64,000 nucleotides of DNA from NCBI RefSeq assembly GCF_025398175.1, contig NZ_CP099735.1, forward strand, positions 744,001 through 808,000, given 5' to 3'. The position numbers and the translations under genes were made by a program. The notes beneath the pieces are model-generated. The model saw only the letters and a list, made by a program, of their open reading frames with translations. It did no database searches and had not been told where the DNA came from. Origin of the DNA: Photobacterium sp. TY1-4. Lineage in GTDB: Bacteria > Pseudomonadota > Gammaproteobacteria > Enterobacterales > Vibrionaceae. Positions 24,912-34,135 of the stretch are shown here, piece by piece; position 1 is the first letter of the stretch; each line of letters begins with the position of its first letter.

Positions 24912-25694
24912 ATGGTTGCAAAATCCATCATCAGAACATGCGTTGTTCTTATGTTTGTCCTGGGCCGCAGCCCCATCGCTTCAGCGACCCTGCCCGACTA
25001 CCATCGCCCGGATATTGAACACCCCTCTCCGACCCGAGGATCGAAAGCCTGTTTTCAGCGCTCACTCAGTGGCCTGTATGCCATTCCCAGTTACCGAGCC
25101 CCAACCCTTGCCCAGCCCCACCGTGACTTCAACAGCCTTTACACCGCAGCGGCACTCGCCCAGCAGGAGCTGGAAGCCCTAATCCACCGTGTCAGCCTGA
25201 CAACGCAAACCCGTCCCGTGATCCCCGATCTGAAGTCGATTGAACGGGCCCGGTATAAAATCGACACAGAGCTCAACGGCCAGTGCGATCAACTGACCGA
25301 CCTGGCACGCGGCTCCATTGTCGCCCGTGACATTGGCAGCATTGTTCAAACGTTCGAGCTGTTCAATCAGGAAGCTGAGATTGTGGAAGTGAAAAACCGC
25401 TTCAAGCAACCGGCGTCCTCGGGATACCGCGATTTAAAATTGCTGATTCGGCTGCCCGAGTCACAACTCATCGCCGAAGTTCAGCTCCACCTCGAAACGA
25501 TTTCAGCCATCAAAAACGGCCCTGAACATGGCATTTACGAGACGATTCAGGGGATTGAACGCCAAGCCGAGCAAGCCCAGCGCACCTTAACACCACTGGA
25601 GCGCCAGCAACTAACGGATTTACGCCGTCAGGCACAAACCCTGTACCAAACCGCATGGCATCACTACCTGCGACCCGAGCGCTCCGCCGCTTAA
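24912..25694 (+). CDS. Exported RelA/SpoT-fold protein, copy 1
   Basis: A 260-residue protein with a signal peptide (about residues 1-25) after AGGAG and ATG 24912. A helical N-terminal part (FQRSLSGLYAIPSY, LAQQELEAL) precedes a region matching the (p)ppGpp-synthetase fold: RARYKID (114-118), DLARGSIV (130-137), VKNRFKQP (160-167), GYRDL (171-175), EVQLHL (189-194) and GPEHGIY (203-209). These correspond to the conserved D, K, GY, ExQ and H..Y positions of RelA/SpoT synthetase domains. Export is odd because the usual ATP substrate is not expected in the periplasm. A tandem paralogue of identical length follows. Confidence 0.75.
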   Translation: MVAKSIIRTCVVLMFVLGRSPIASATLPDYHRPDIEHPSPTRGSKACFQRSLSGLYAIPSYRAPTLAQPHRDFNSLYTAAALAQQELEALIHRVSLTTQTRPVIPDLKSIERARYKIDTELNGQCDQLTDLARGSIVARDIGSIVQTFELFNQEAEIVEVKNRFKQPASSGYRDLKLLIRLPESQLIAEVQLHLETISAIKNGPEHGIYETIQGIERQAEQAQRTLTPLERQQLTDLRRQAQTLYQTAWHHYLRPERSAA

Positions 25695-25702
25695 CCCGAC
25701 CC

Positions 25703-25732
25703 CTCAGCCCACGTCTTTCCCTGTGGGCTGAG
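25703..25732 (+). terminator. Hairpin between the two RelA/SpoT-fold genes
   Basis: A perfect 10-bp stem (25703-25712 with 25723-25732) lies 9 bases past the stop and lacks a T run. It may attenuate or stabilise rather than fully terminate. A second hairpin (25866-25885) lies before the next gene. Confidence 0.45.
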
Positions 25733-25935
25733 CTGCCTGCTTATCCCGACCACGTTCATCTGCCGTTCAGTTTCACTTGCTATGCTCAATACATATTGAG
25801 TAGACAGCAAATAACAGTTTAACCGGGAACGCACCCAAACAATTCGGTACGCCAAACGACATTTTTTGAATCCGCCAGGATTCAACCGCTCATTTTTACG
25901 TACCTGCTGCAACGTCAGCCAATGGAGTTGTTTTT

Positions 25936-26718
25936 ATGGATGCCAAAACCTTGTTCCGTACCGGTTTTCTTCTGCTGTGTTTACTCAGTCCCAATACGCT
26001 GGTCGCAGCACAGCAGCGCTTTACAGAGCCGGAACTGGAAACGGCCTCTGATCGGAGTCTGTTCAACAAACAGGTTTTCCAGCAAAGCCTGAGTGGCCTT
26101 TACAGTATCGACAGCTGGAAAGCTGCCGAGATCCGACAACCCTATCAAACCTTTCCACCGCTCTATCACGCAGCCCATGCCGCGCAGCAAGAGCTCGATA
26201 CCGTCCTGAGCCGCATCAGCGGGCAGTCTACCACTGAGCCCCTGATGGGAAATCTCAAATCGGCCCACCGGGCCCAAGCTAAAATCGCGACAGACTTAAA
26301 AGGCGACAGCAGCCGGATCACGGATCTGGCACGTGGCTCACTCATTGCTGACAATGTCCCGGATCTCGTCCATGCTTACGCGCTGCTCGGTCAGGAACTG
26401 ACGATTGTTTCGGTCAAAAACCGCTTTAAACATCCCGCGCCATCCGGCTACCGTGACCTCAACGTGCTGGTTCGCCTGCCGCAAAGCCAGCTCATTGCTG
26501 AGGTGCAGCTCCACCTCGCTGCAATCGCTGAGGTCAAAAGCGGCCCGGAACACCAGCTATACGAGCAGATCCAGGAGATCGAACGACGGGGGCTCGAAGC
26601 CGATCGCCCGTTAACAGATCTGGAACAGGCGAACATTGCCCGGCTACGCCAAACCTCCGGTCAGTTATATCAGGCGGCTTGGCAACAGTATCTCCAGCCC
26701 CAGACCCTGGCCGGTTAA
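25936..26718 (+). CDS. Exported RelA/SpoT-fold protein, copy 2
   Basis: A 260-residue paralogue of the preceding protein, aligning without gaps at the key positions. Signal peptide about residues 1-25 (ending LVAA); FQQSLSGLYSIDSW; AHRAQAKIAT; DLARGSLI (130-137); VKNRFKHP; GYRDL (171-175); EVQLHL (189-194); GPEHQLY (203-209). The 241-base gap between the copies suggests each may have its own promoter. Whether the pair is catalytic, a toxin-like secreted enzyme, or has lost nucleotide chemistry cannot be decided from sequence. Confidence 0.75.
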   Translation: MDAKTLFRTGFLLLCLLSPNTLVAAQQRFTEPELETASDRSLFNKQVFQQSLSGLYSIDSWKAAEIRQPYQTFPPLYHAAHAAQQELDTVLSRISGQSTTEPLMGNLKSAHRAQAKIATDLKGDSSRITDLARGSLIADNVPDLVHAYALLGQELTIVSVKNRFKHPAPSGYRDLNVLVRLPQSQLIAEVQLHLAAIAEVKSGPEHQLYEQIQEIERRGLEADRPLTDLEQANIARLRQTSGQLYQAAWQQYLQPQTLAG

Positions 26719-26781
26719 TACTGGCCAGAGCGGGGCAAATCAACGATGATGAAATGACTCTACATTCAGGAAGAGAGACAG

Positions 26782-27045
26782 ATGACGCACCCTTACCAAC
26801 CGATTGATTGCAGCCTGTACGATTATTTTGAAATGGCCTGCCTGTTCCATTATCAGGTCAGGTTAGCGCTTGCCGATTCGGACATCATTGAGGGGCGGTG
26901 TCTCGACACGCAAATCACCCCGGATAAATCAGAATGGTTGTTGCTCGAAATTTCACCGACACAACGAACGTCCATCCGGCTGGACCAGATCCGCCAGATG
27001 ACAGCCCTCACGCCCGGCGCACGTTTTTCCACGATTGCGTGTTAA
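26782..27045 (+). CDS. rof: Rof/YaeO-type Rho-binding inhibitor
   Basis: An 87-residue cytosolic protein with the family start YQPIDCSLYDYFE and the beta-barrel segment SEWLLLEISPTQRTSIRLDQI. Rof (YaeO) binds Rho near its primary RNA site and inhibits Rho-dependent termination. It lies 63 bases after the second RelA/SpoT-fold gene on the same strand and may be co-transcribed, which could be coincidental. Confidence 0.8.
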   Translation: MTHPYQPIDCSLYDYFEMACLFHYQVRLALADSDIIEGRCLDTQITPDKSEWLLLEISPTQRTSIRLDQIRQMTALTPGARFSTIAC

Positions 27046-27093
27046 CCGCTTGTCAGTGACAGGCAAAACCGGCAACTGAACCCGGTGTTTGCG

Positions 27094-27117
27094 TCAGCGT
27101 AAGCATCAGCGTAAGCA
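27094..27117. repeat. Perfect 12-base direct repeat
   Basis: TCAGCGTAAGCA occurs twice in direct succession, ending exactly next to the stop codon of the minus-strand gene. No function is apparent. Confidence 0.8.
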
Positions 27118-27570
27118 TTAACACCAGCGCCGCACCTGCTGACAATAACGCCGGTACTCATCGCCGAACAAATGCTCAAGTACGCCTTCCTCCGGCCGAA
27201 TCTGAAAATTATTCATATACAAAACAAACAAAGGAATGACGACCATCCCGGACAGGGCCGAGAAGTAAAAAAAAGCGGCAACCAACAACAGGAGCAATCC
27301 CAGATACATCGGATTGCGCGAGAAACGATAAATCCCGCGGGTGACCAAAGTGGATGTTTTTCTCGGCCGATGGGGGTCCACCGTTGTCCGGGCTTTGGCA
27401 AATGACACCACACCGGCCAGCCCAACCATAGTCCCGCTCAGGCACAGCAGGAGAATGACGGCCGATTGGCCCCAAAATGAAAGTCGCCACAACGGCATAT
27501 GTTCAGACAACCAATACATCGTCCCCAGTGCAATCAACATCAGTAGCGGCGGCGGTAATTTCAGATGCAT
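27118..27570 (-). CDS. Isoprenylcysteine/phospholipid methyltransferase-like membrane protein
   Basis: A 150-residue membrane protein with about four helices and the methyltransferase signature RGIYRFSRNPMYLG, followed by EEGVLEHLFGDEYRRYCQQV. This is the pattern of ICMT/PEMT-related (NnrU-like) methyltransferases, which methylate lipids or small hydrophobic acceptors at the membrane. GGAGT precedes ATG 27570. The substrate in bacteria is generally unknown. Confidence 0.8.
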   Translation of the reverse strand: MHLKLPPPLLMLIALGTMYWLSEHMPLWRLSFWGQSAVILLLCLSGTMVGLAGVVSFAKARTTVDPHRPRKTSTLVTRGIYRFSRNPMYLGLLLLLVAAFFYFSALSGMVVIPLFVLYMNNFQIRPEEGVLEHLFGDEYRRYCQQVRRWC

Positions 27571-27787
27571 AAGTGTACTCCTTCGAACGTTCCTATCCTT
27601 CTTATCTATAACTGTAGAACTATCCTTGAAAAACAACACTCTAACTCTTGCATTATTCGCGCCCCCTGAAAAACGGACAAACCCGTTACACGTGGACGAA
27701 AGGAAGCTTGATAAAGCAAGACAAAAGACTGACACCAGCCAAGGTATCGCCTACAATACGCCGCTAACAAGATATTTAGGTGTTGAT

Positions 27788-28210
27788 ATGAAAATTTGTG
27801 CTGTTGAGCTGAGAAGCAATGAAGCCGTCATTTGTCTGCTGTCAAAATCAAATGGCATGTTTGACCTACCTGAGTGCCGGACGCAAAAATTCATCATGCA
27901 AGATTCGCTCGACAACATGCAGATGAAAGACTTCCAGTTCGCATTCAAGAAACTGCTGGAAGATTACCAGATTTCCCATGTCGTCATCCGTACACGTGAA
28001 ACCCGCGGTAAGTTTGCCGGGAGTGCGGTGGGCTTCAAACTGGAAGCTGCAATTCAGTTGATTGATGGCATTGAGGTGGATTTCATCACCAGTAGTGAAA
28101 TCAAACAAAAGCTGAAACGTAACCCGCTGGCCATTGACTTCCGTGCCACCGGCCTGCGTCAGTTCCAGGAAGCCGCTTTCACCACAGGCTATGCTTACCT
28201 GAGCAATTAA
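27788..28210 (+). CDS. DUF3010 family protein
   Basis: A 140-residue cytosolic protein beginning MKICAVELRSNEAVICLL. It shows an RNase-H-like alternation of strands and helices (SHVVIRTRETRGKFAGSAVG, VDFITSSEIKQKLK) and resembles DUF3010, conserved in Vibrionaceae. AGGTG precedes ATG 27788; the long open frame upstream lacks a signal for translation. Function unknown. Confidence 0.75.
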   Translation: MKICAVELRSNEAVICLLSKSNGMFDLPECRTQKFIMQDSLDNMQMKDFQFAFKKLLEDYQISHVVIRTRETRGKFAGSAVGFKLEAAIQLIDGIEVDFITSSEIKQKLKRNPLAIDFRATGLRQFQEAAFTTGYAYLSN

Positions 28211-28242
28211 GGCAACTTGCCTCAGCCCATCGAGAGAAAACA

Positions 28243-28270
28243 AAACGGGGAAGCCAAGGCTTCCCCGTTT
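28243..28270. terminator. Bidirectional terminator
   Basis: A 13-bp perfect stem (28243-28255 with 28258-28270), with A and T ends, lies between the converging DUF3010 and DUF3820 genes. Confidence 0.88.
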
Positions 28271-28282
28271 CATTTTATCGGA

Positions 28283-28501
28283 TTAGTCTTCCCGCTTGAG
28301 CGGTCGAATCACCGATTCGAGCCCTTCAATCTTAAACTCCAGGGCCAGCGCCATCAACATGCCTAACTCGCCTTCCGGAAAGCCTTTTTTCTGGAACCAC
28401 AACAAGTACTCTTCCGGCAAATCAATCAACACCCGGCCACTGTATTTGCCGAACGGCATTCTGACATTGGCCAGTTTGATTAAATGTTCTTTCTGAAACA
28501 T
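28283..28501 (-). CDS. DUF3820 family protein
   Basis: A 72-residue protein with the family core MPFGKYSGRVLIDLPEEYLL and WFQKKGFPEGELG, found in quorum-sensing-region and nuclease-linked small proteins of Vibrionaceae. GGAGAG precedes ATG 28501. It lies 79 bases after the FAH-family gene on the same strand and may be in one transcript with it. Function unknown. Confidence 0.8.
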   Translation of the reverse strand: MFQKEHLIKLANVRMPFGKYSGRVLIDLPEEYLLWFQKKGFPEGELGMLMALALEFKIEGLESVIRPLKRED

Positions 28502-28580
28502 GGTGCTCTCCTCGCTAGCCTGCACAGAATCGCTGATTTCCCAGGCTGATTCAAGCCAACACGTACCAAGATCGCTCCGC

Positions 28581-29198
28581 TCAGGGTTGCGCTTGCCATT
28601 GATGACGCACCAATGGTTGGCCATCGAGCACCAGCGCGCCGGTAAATACGGCACCCGGGCGAACCTCGCCGACGCCCGCCGGCGTACCGGTCATCACGAT
28701 ATCGCCATCATCCAGCTGCATGAAGCTCTGGATTTCGGCGAGGATTTGCTCCGGCTTATACATCATCAGGGAAGTATCCCCCTGCTGTACCTGTTCCCCG
28801 TCAATCTCCAGCGTTAAGCCCAGCAAGCCATCACCTTCGGGTAACGGAACAAAATCACTGAACACGGCTGCGCCATCAAACGCTTTACTGCGCTCCCAGG
28901 GAAGTGATTTGGCTTTCAGTACACTCTGAACCTCCCGCTTGGTCAGGTCGAGGCCAAACGCCGCTGCGACAAAGCGCCCTTGCTGGTAGAGGTAGACAAT
29001 CTCACCTTCATAATGCAGGATTGCGCCACCGTGTGTCGCAGACAGCGTCTCGGAAATCGCCGAGTTGGGCTTATTAAAAATCACCATCTCGTCCGGCATT
29101 TCATTCCCTAACTCATGAACATGCGCCACATAGTTGCGACCAATACATACAATTTTACCGGGAGCAATTTGGGTTTGCTGAAAGCTGACTGTCTTCAT
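28581..29198 (-). CDS. Fumarylacetoacetate hydrolase-family protein (acylpyruvase-like)
   Basis: A 205-residue cytosolic enzyme of the FAH fold, single-domain type like E. coli YcgM. The metal ligands lie in HYEGEIVYL, later in EIDGEQVQ and near GDIVMTGTPAGVG, with KPNSAI in the substrate loop. Family members hydrolyse acylpyruvates or decarboxylate oxaloacetate. The specific substrate is not determined by sequence. Confidence 0.85.
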   Translation of the reverse strand: MKTVSFQQTQIAPGKIVCIGRNYVAHVHELGNEMPDEMVIFNKPNSAISETLSATHGGAILHYEGEIVYLYQQGRFVAAAFGLDLTKREVQSVLKAKSLPWERSKAFDGAAVFSDFVPLPEGDGLLGLTLEIDGEQVQQGDTSLMMYKPEQILAEIQSFMQLDDGDIVMTGTPAGVGEVRPGAVFTGALVLDGQPLVRHQWQAQP

Positions 29199-29332
29199 CC
29201 TTGTTCCTTCTGACCTATACCTTGTTGTCCATCGCTGATCCGTGCGGTTCCCGATACCGTCATTCCGGGTCCGGGTCCGGTTTCAGCTGGCGCCTCTGTG
29301 CGGGAAATAGAGTAACCGCTCCCACCCAATAA

Positions 29333-29357
29333 ATAAAGCCGGCAAATGCCGGCTTTA
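29333..29357. terminator. Terminator downstream of the YceI gene
   Basis: An 11-bp stem (29333-29343 with 29347-29357, including an A/T-rich base) has loop AAAT and lies 41 bases past the YceI stop codon. Confidence 0.75.
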
Positions 29358-29397
29358 TAAACAAATACAATCAATTATCTGAACTGAATACTGATGT

Positions 29398-29982
29398 TCA
29401 CAACTTCACGAACACCAACTGCGCATTCACCGGGACACTCAATAAAATCGAATTCAGTTTGGCAATATTTTGCAGCACCGCGATCCCCTTATCCAACCCG
29501 AAAGGCTGCGAGCTAAGCAGCACCGGCCAGGTCGTCGTCACCAGCAAACCACCATTTTCCAGGCCGGTGGCCTGTAATTGTGCCTTAAGCGTCTGGGTTT
29601 GGCCATGCAGATCCAGTGTAAACGCCGTCTCGAGGGACTGTGTTTTTCCCGGCGCCATGGATGCCAGCAGTGCCGGATCAACCTTCGCCGTCAGGGTTGC
29701 GAGCGGAAAACCCTCAACTTGAAAAAGCTCCTTTTTCATCCGTTCATCCCGGATGGAGATCTGGCTGTCGATACTGGACAGATCGATCACCACCTTCACG
29801 GTTCCGTCGTCCGCCACCGAACCACTTAAATTACGGAAAAAATGAGGCTCAATCACCGAATCATTTTTGACCGATAAAAAATTCACGTTCGAGCGGGGAT
29901 TATCCAGTTTCCAGTCGGCCCAGACCTGCGAACAAGCCCCAAGCAGCAACGCCATCAACAACCCATGCAAAATCACGCGCAT
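29398..29982 (-). CDS. YceI-family periplasmic protein
   Basis: A 194-residue exported protein with a signal peptide (about residues 1-22). It has a lipocalin-like beta-barrel of the YceI family: WKLDNPRSNVNFLSVKND, VVIDLSSIDSQISIRDERMKKELF and LDLHGQTQTLKAQL. Members bind isoprenoid or quinone-type lipids in a long pocket. It contains a cysteine in GACSQ within the signal region, but that is not a clear lipobox. It is a single gene. Confidence 0.85.
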   Translation of the reverse strand: MRVILHGLLMALLLGACSQVWADWKLDNPRSNVNFLSVKNDSVIEPHFFRNLSGSVADDGTVKVVIDLSSIDSQISIRDERMKKELFQVEGFPLATLTAKVDPALLASMAPGKTQSLETAFTLDLHGQTQTLKAQLQATGLENGGLLVTTTWPVLLSSQPFGLDKGIAVLQNIAKLNSILLSVPVNAQLVFVKL

Positions 29983-30122
29983 TGTATTCTCCCTAATTCA
30001 ACTGAAATTCAATAAGCCATTGTTCTAGCGATGTGTTTAACCTTGCGTTTCTACACTATAGGCGAAGTTCAGCCGATCGGCGGGATTATTCTTAAACGCA
30101 GGTACCTTATCGGCACCTGCAT

Positions 30123-31784
30123 TTACATTGACGGGTTCATCTCAACCTCACTGACTTTGAAGCGATTAATCATCCCCATCAGGTTCTGCGATACCTGGCT
30201 CAGCTCTTCACTGGCACTGGCCGTTTGCGACGATTCCTGTGACACTGACAGAGAGGTATCTTTTAAGCTCACAACGTTCTTATTAATGTCGTTGACCGTC
30301 AGGCTTTGCTGCTCGGTTGCCGTTGCAATATGCTGGCTCATGGCCTGGATCACGTCGACTTCCCGGTGAATCACCATCAGCGCCTCTCCGGCACTGGCCG
30401 AAATACGCGATGCATTCTGCGCTTTTTCACTCCCCTGGCTCATCACCTGAACCGCATTTTCCGCGCCCGCTTGCAGCTTCTCGACAATGTTCTGAATCTC
30501 AACGGTGGATTCCTGCGTGCGCTGGGACAAAGTTCTGACCTCATCAGCGACCACAGCAAACCCACGCCCGGCTTCCCCGGCCCGAGCCGCTTCAATCGCA
30601 GCATTAAGCGCCAACAGATTGGTCTGCTCAGCAATCCCCCGGATCACCTCCAGCACCTTATCGACATTGCGGCTGTCCACCGCCAGCTGATCAACCACCT
30701 GACTCGCACTGGCGATGTTTTCCGCCAGTAAGTTCGCTTCGGCGATATTTTCTTCGATGATGACTTTACTGGCCTGAGTTTGCTTGGCTGCCGTGATACT
30801 GGAGTCACTGGCTTCCACCGTTCGTCCGGCCACCTCTTCAACCGTCGCCAACATTTGCGTCATCGCAGCCGCCAGTTGCTCAACATCATTCTGTTGCTGA
30901 GACAAACTCTGATCCACCACAGCCGTGGATGTCGACATCTGATCAGCCGCCGCCGCCACTTGCGCACCCGCCACGCTGATATTTTGCATAATGCTTTGAA
31001 TCGAGCTGACAAACTGATTGAAATATCGCGCCAAGTCGACCAACTCAATCGGGCCGTCTTCGGTTAGCCTCTGGGTGAGATCCCCTTCCCCGCGCGACAA
31101 GTCTCGCATGGCGGACACCGTCTGTTTCAATGGCGTGGTGATTGAGCGAATAAAGAAAATTATCAGCACCGACAGAGCCGCCAGGATCATCGCAGCATTC
31201 AGCATCACAATCGTTTCCGAGCGTTTAATGTCCGCCTGCAACGCCTCCATATTCAGCCCGCTGCCAACCAACCAGTTCCAGGGCCCGAAGGTCAGGGCGT
31301 AACTGGTCTTCGGCTCCAGCAGGGTCTTGTCTTCGCTGTTCGGCCACAGATAATCAACAAACCCGCCCCCGCCGGCACCTTGTCGATACAGTTCTCGGAC
31401 GAATTCAACGCCATTGGCATCTTTCAGTCCAAGGGTATTTTTGCCGACCAGGGCCGCCACCCCACTCGCCAGCTGAACGCCCGTTTCATCTCCGACAAAA
31501 ATATAATTGCCATGGTCAAAACGCATGGCTGACACCGCAGTAAGTGCCGCCCGCTGCGCGTCCTGCTCGGCCATCACACCACTTTGGCTTAATCCGTGAT
31601 AGTAACTCACAATGCCAACCGCGCTTTCGACCAACATCACCACACCCCGCTCGTGGTTTTCCCGCATATGCTCCCGCGTCTTACTGGCATTAAGCAGGGT
31701 ATTCACCGCCAGCCCGACGGCAAACAACCCGAGGATCAACCACACCCGTGACGCAATGGTCATTTGTGACAATGAACCTTTCAT
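30123..31784 (-). CDS. Methyl-accepting chemotaxis protein with single Cache domain
   Basis: A 553-residue inner-membrane chemoreceptor. Helix one is about residues 12-30. A periplasmic sCache_2-type sensor (about 35-190) contains [14 protein letters not shown] and the [16 protein letters not shown] segment. Helix two is about 195-215, followed by HAMP with [12 protein letters not shown]. The signalling domain ends in the conserved hairpin tip [19 protein letters not shown]. It is the last gene of a three-gene transcript after the NHL protein and the 82-residue gene, 21 bases downstream of the latter. The ligand is unknown; sCache_2 receptors often sense small organic acids. Confidence 0.93.
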   Translation of the reverse strand: MKGSLSQMTIASRVWLILGLFAVGLAVNTLLNASKTREHMRENHERGVVMLVESAVGIVSYYHGLSQSGVMAEQDAQRAALTAVSAMRFDHGNYIFVGDETGVQLASGVAALVGKNTLGLKDANGVEFVRELYRQGAGGGGFVDYLWPNSEDKTLLEPKTSYALTFGPWNWLVGSGLNMEALQADIKRSETIVMLNAAMILAALSVLIIFFIRSITTPLKQTVSAMRDLSRGEGDLTQRLTEDGPIELVDLARYFNQFVSSIQSIMQNISVAGAQVAAAADQMSTSTAVVDQSLSQQQNDVEQLAAAMTQMLATVEEVAGRTVEASDSSITAAKQTQASKVIIEENIAEANLLAENIASASQVVDQLAVDSRNVDKVLEVIRGIAEQTNLLALNAAIEAARAGEAGRGFAVVADEVRTLSQRTQESTVEIQNIVEKLQAGAENAVQVMSQGSEKAQNASRISASAGEALMVIHREVDVIQAMSQHIATATEQQSLTVNDINKNVVSLKDTSLSVSQESSQTASASEELSQVSQNLMGMINRFKVSEVEMNPSM

Positions 31785-31805
31785 AACACACCCCCATCCA
31801 GCCCC

Positions 31806-32054
31806 CTACTGTTCCCCTGGGCCGGTCACTCGCTGATGATCAAAACATTGCGCATGATGCCGGTACAAAGCCGCCAGCTTCTCCTTGGCCGTTTGCGCCT
31901 CGCCTGCCGGGTCCGTCGAAAAGTGCCTGACGACCTCAGCAAAATGTGTGATGAGTTGCTGCGAATGTTGCTGCGACTGTGGACACAGTTCAGGCGGCCG
32001 ATTGGTCTGTTGTTCCAGTCGCTTCTTGCGCGCCCGTTGAATGACGAATGTCAT
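31806..32054 (-). CDS. Small helical hypothetical protein between NHL and chemoreceptor genes
   Basis: An 82-residue basic N-terminus (QRARKKRLEQQ) is followed by predicted helices. Its ATG overlaps the stop of the NHL-repeat gene by four bases (ATGA), so it is translationally coupled. No family is recognised. The context suggests a linker or accessory of the chemoreceptor module. Confidence 0.65.
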   Translation of the reverse strand: MTFVIQRARKKRLEQQTNRPPELCPQSQQHSQQLITHFAEVVRHFSTDPAGEAQTAKEKLAALYRHHAQCFDHQRVTGPGEQ

Positions 32055-34135
32055 GCCGGCACCTCTTCATGGCTGTTTAAATGATGAAAACGATAAACAT
32101 TGATTCGATTTAACGCACAGTCCGGTAAATAGACCCGACCCTTCCTGACATGCATCAGGTACGGCATCCACAACTGCCCTTTGTCAGGGTCAGCACCAAA
32201 CCCGCAAAAACTATCCACAAATGTTCCATCCGGTTGAAACACTTTAATCGCCCGGTTCACCAGGTCGGAGATAAACAGATAGCCCCCGTCGTAATCAATG
32301 CTGGTCGGCAGCAGAAAATCATCACTTCGGGTGCCGTAGCCTTCCTGGCCAAAGCTTCCGATCCACCGGTGCTGGTTGTCATAGATTTCAATCCGGTTGT
32401 TGGTCTGATCGGTAATATATAAATCGCCGTTTTCTATTACCGTAATGTCCGTCGGCGTGTGGAATTGACCATGGCCATCTCCCAACCGGCCGAACACTTC
32501 CACCAGCCCGGCAATGCCCAGCGCATTGATACGCCACCGGGCAATCCGGTTGTTGCCGGAATCGGCGATGAAAATATCATTGGTGACTGGATCGATTTCG
32601 ATTCCCTGCGGTTTATTCAACTGCCAAGGCTCGGCGCCCAGCCCGCCAAAGAAGGTATAGGGGATCAGTTCCCCTAACCGGGGATCATACTGAAAAACTG
32701 ACACAATCCCGCTCAGATAGTTGCCCACGATCATCATCGGCACACTGGCATCTACCTGGCCGGGGAGTCGGGTTCGGGGGGTATAGGCCGCAATCCCCAA
32801 AGAGCCCGGCAGCAGCGGTAAGCTGATGGGCGATGCAGAATCGGCCTGGCCACTGTCACTGGCCTGAAGCTGGTAGTTTCCTGCATCCACCATCCAGAGC
32901 AGCGCTTCGGGATCGTCAAACTTGTCGTTCAGTAGGATCCGCAGCCAGGTCTGCTGCCAGCGCTGAACCCACTCGGTTTGTGCAGCCACCGCAAGGCTAA
33001 ACCAGGAAGGCATGCCTGCCGGTTGCATCGCCTGGAACAGTTTATCTTGCCACCCCAACTGATGGTTCAGCCAGCTTTCCAGCAGTGGAAACGGCTGGCG
33101 ACGCGGTGACGATGACTGATTGTCCGTCATCTGCCCCGCCACCGCGGTCACAAAATGAAACTGGCCGGGGTTATCCCGCTCATCACCGATCCGCTGTAAC
33201 ACTTTGGTTGCACGGACCGTTTGATCTTTGAGTGAGGGCAGATGAACTTGATGGACCTGAAGTGACGCCAAAATTGGCTCGGTGATCAATAAGCGATTTT
33301 TCTCGGGCAGCGACGTGACCTGAATAGGCGCAAAGAAGCCGTCCAGTACACCTTGAAGCCGACCTTCCAGGTCATAAACTGAGATCGCGTTCGGCTCTGC
33401 TCCGGGGATTAAGATCCGGTTCTGGATCACCGCGACATCACGCGCCAGTGCCAGCCCGTCAATGTAGCATTTCTGAGTGCCTTCAAAGGGAAGTCCCTGT
33501 CCCTGCCAGTCGCAGCGAACCACGGTCGCAAAGCCGGTATTTGCAATATACAGCGCGCCTTGTTGATCGAGGCTCAGCCCCTGGGGCCACAACAAGTGGA
33601 TTGGTCCGTCAGGACCTTCAATCTGATGAATGGAACGGCGATATTCACCGGTTTCCGAAAAAACCACCAACCGGCTGGCCCCGCCTTCCCCTTCATAAAA
33701 CTCATCAGCGACACACAGCTCTCCCTGATAAAAGGCCAGCCCGTTTGGCCCCTGAAGCTGAACATGGGGTTCATCACCGAAACAGTGTTGTGATGTAATG
33801 TTGAGCTGCTCATCATACGTCAGCAGGTGTATGCGCCGATTGCCGATATCACTGACATAGATCCAGGGTTGTTCCGGGTGAGCCAGCAGACGGAACGGCA
33901 TGTTGAATGCCTGTGGTCCCGAACCGATGGTGCCGAAATGGCCAATGACCTGTTCGAGCGCATAGTCAAAAATCAAGATCCGGTTATGGGCCGTGTCTGC
34001 CAGCCAGAGATTACCGTACCGATCCACGCAGCTTCCTACCGGGGTATTAAACGATACATTGCCTTCTACAGCACAAGGCAGCTCAGGAAGGCGCTCAACC
34101 ACACGCCCGATGTATGACTGAAATTCGATTCCCAT
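32051..34135 (-). CDS. Large NHL-repeat beta-propeller protein
   Basis: A 694-residue protein made of repeated NHL blades such as GNLWLADTAHNRILIFD, WIYVSDIGNRRIHLL, NDIFIADSGNNRIARW, GDLYITDQTNNRIEIYD and GYLFISDLVNRAIKVF. There are about ten blades in two groups, separated by a helical middle (about residues 355-440) with several tryptophans. No signal peptide is visible, so it is probably cytosolic unless exported by an unusual route. I prefer ATG 34135 over TTG 34168. It leads an operon ending in a chemoreceptor. Its ligand is unknown. Confidence 0.8.
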   Translation of the reverse strand: MGIEFQSYIGRVVERLPELPCAVEGNVSFNTPVGSCVDRYGNLWLADTAHNRILIFDYALEQVIGHFGTIGSGPQAFNMPFRLLAHPEQPWIYVSDIGNRRIHLLTYDEQLNITSQHCFGDEPHVQLQGPNGLAFYQGELCVADEFYEGEGGASRLVVFSETGEYRRSIHQIEGPDGPIHLLWPQGLSLDQQGALYIANTGFATVVRCDWQGQGLPFEGTQKCYIDGLALARDVAVIQNRILIPGAEPNAISVYDLEGRLQGVLDGFFAPIQVTSLPEKNRLLITEPILASLQVHQVHLPSLKDQTVRATKVLQRIGDERDNPGQFHFVTAVAGQMTDNQSSSPRRQPFPLLESWLNHQLGWQDKLFQAMQPAGMPSWFSLAVAAQTEWVQRWQQTWLRILLNDKFDDPEALLWMVDAGNYQLQASDSGQADSASPISLPLLPGSLGIAAYTPRTRLPGQVDASVPMMIVGNYLSGIVSVFQYDPRLGELIPYTFFGGLGAEPWQLNKPQGIEIDPVTNDIFIADSGNNRIARWRINALGIAGLVEVFGRLGDGHGQFHTPTDITVIENGDLYITDQTNNRIEIYDNQHRWIGSFGQEGYGTRSDDFLLPTSIDYDGGYLFISDLVNRAIKVFQPDGTFVDSFCGFGADPDKGQLWMPYLMHVRKGRVYLPDCALNRINVYRFHHLNSHEEVPA

